Part shown: positions 6,123 through 6,779 of the stretch, piece after piece
Layout of the letters: each line of letters begins with the position of its first letter
Position numbering within the stretch: the first letter of the stretch is position 1
Source: Methylomonas sp.
GTDB lineage: Bacteria; Pseudomonadota; Gammaproteobacteria; Methylococcales; Methylomonadaceae
Assembly: GCA_026989715.1 (NCBI GenBank)
Contig: JALSIU010000014.1
Location: 1 to 6,779, forward strand
Reading direction: 5' to 3'
Length of the DNA stretch: 6,779 nucleotides
Notes under the pieces: model-generated
Databases searched by the model: none
What the model was told of the DNA's origin: nothing
The model's input: the letters and a program-made list of their open reading frames with translations, nothing else
Position numbers and translations under genes: made by a program

Positions 6123-6779
6123 GCGCTCTCCAACATACACTGCTCAGCAACCCGTTGCGTTGCGTTTAGTTTCGCACACTGCCGTGCCGCTTGCGCCATC
6201 GCCGCTAAACGTGCCATACAGGCTTTAATGTGTTCACATAATAATGCAGCCGTTAGCTGTTGTTGTGCAATCATCATACCTGCGCCTGCAGCGACTAAAT
6301 ATTGCGCATTGGCCGTTTGATGGTCGTCAATCGCATACGGGTAAGGTATAAAAATAGCAGGCACTCCCATTGCGGCCACCTCACTGACGGTCATCGCGCC
6401 GGCACGACAAATCACAATATCAGCCCAATGATAAGCACCGACGACATCCTCTATAAACGGTACAACATTCGCTTGTATTGCCTTATCAGCATAAGCCAAG
6501 CGAACCTGCTCTAGCATTTTGTCTCCGGTTTGATGTCTCACCTCGACTGAACCACCCAATAATGCCAACGCCTCAGGCAACACCTCATTTAAACGCTGCG
6601 CTCCTAAACTGCCTCCCATAACCAACACATGCAACTCGGCGTGACGAGTTGTTGTCGGCTCATTAGACTGTGCAGTAAAAGCCATGCGTAATGGATTACC
6701 TGTCAACACAGCCTGTTTACTCTCAACAAAACTGTTGGGAAAAGCCTCTAATACTTTATTGGCCAGACCAGACAGTAAG
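6119..6779 (-). CDS. murG: UDP-GlcNAc:MurNAc-pentapeptide-undecaprenol GlcNAc transferase MurG, C-terminal 219 residues
   Basis: MurG is the peripheral inner-membrane GT-B glycosyltransferase that transfers GlcNAc to lipid I, giving lipid II. The frame enters from the window edge and stays open, so the gene is the 3' part of a longer one; E. coli MurG is about 355 aa, so roughly the first 135-140 residues lie outside. The visible part covers the end of the N-domain (ANKVLEAFP, then TGNPLR) and the whole UDP-GlcNAc-binding C-domain. Visible motifs are MGGSLGAQRLNE, RHQTG, CRAGAMTVSEVAAMGVP with the nucleotide-sugar-binding Glu, and IPYPYAIDDHQTANA with the conserved Gln and Asn. The GTG at 6709 is only an internal valine codon, since family residues continue upstream. 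The gene ends in a TGA that overlaps the murC ATG. Confidence 0.97.
   Translation of the reverse strand, partial: LLSGLANKVLEAFPNSFVESKQAVLTGNPLRMAFTAQSNEPTTTRHAELHVLVMGGSLGAQRLNEVLPEALALLGGSVEVRHQTGDKMLEQVRLAYADKAIQANVVPFIEDVVGAYHWADIVICRAGAMTVSEVAAMGVPAIFIPYPYAIDDHQTANAQYLVAAGAGMMIAQQQLTAALLCEHIKACMARLAAMAQAARQCAKLNATQRVAEQCMLESA
6126..6131 (-). promoter_or_regulatory. Ribosome binding site that fixes the murC start
   Basis: GGAGAG within the last murG codons (Leu-Glu-Ser) ends 3 nt before the ATG at 6122, with its GGAG core 5 nt away. It lies downstream of the alternative GTG at 6140 and therefore supports the shorter murC start. Confidence 0.7.

Noticed and set aside
6123..6140. Upstream GTG start for murC adding six residues
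   Set aside because: The GGAGAG ribosome binding site lies downstream of this GTG and directly serves the ATG at 6122, which also forms the ATGA overlap seen at the neighbouring junctions.

Overview
The window is a continuous piece of a bacterial dcw (division and cell wall) cluster. Every gene is on the minus strand, so transcription runs from high to low coordinates. The gene order is murG (3' part) - murC - murB - ddl - ftsQ - ftsA - ftsZ (5' part). The two end genes are cut by the window edges and the five between them are complete. The Gram-negative gene set (bitopic FtsQ, FtsA with a C-terminal membrane-targeting helix, DdlB-like ligase) and close protein resemblance to the E. coli homologues point to a gammaproteobacterium of moderate GC content. 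The murC-murB-ddl order differs from E. coli, where murB lies elsewhere. I cannot name a genus from the sequence alone.

Layout in transcription order: murG (6779-6119, its start lies outside) overlaps murC by an ATGA. murC (6122-4686) overlaps murB by an ATGA. murB (4689-3799) overlaps ddl by an ATGA. ddl overlaps ftsQ (2886-2170) by 8 nt. This tight block is interrupted by a 74-nt gap before ftsA (2095-869). A 33-nt gap then precedes ftsZ (835 to the edge). There is no gene-free stretch over 300 nt, and I saw no tRNA, rRNA, mobile element, CRISPR or phage-like gene.

How the genes work together: MurB and MurC make UDP-MurNAc and add its first L-Ala. Ddl supplies D-Ala-D-Ala for the stem pentapeptide, and MurG converts lipid I to lipid II. 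FtsZ forms the cytokinetic ring, FtsA tethers it to the membrane, and FtsQ links the ring to the periplasmic FtsB/FtsL part of the divisome.

The genes themselves are conventional; I do not see an undescribed system encoded by them. The place most worth a second look is the ftsQ-ftsA junction. It holds a possible 19-codon ORF (2176-2117) with a strong Shine-Dalgarno sequence inside the ftsQ 3' end. That ORF is in frame with ftsA, from which it is separated by one TAA. Two adjacent inverted repeats (2129-2142 and 2114-2128) overlap its end, just upstream of the ftsA ribosome binding site. This could be a small translational control element for ftsA, but that is inference.
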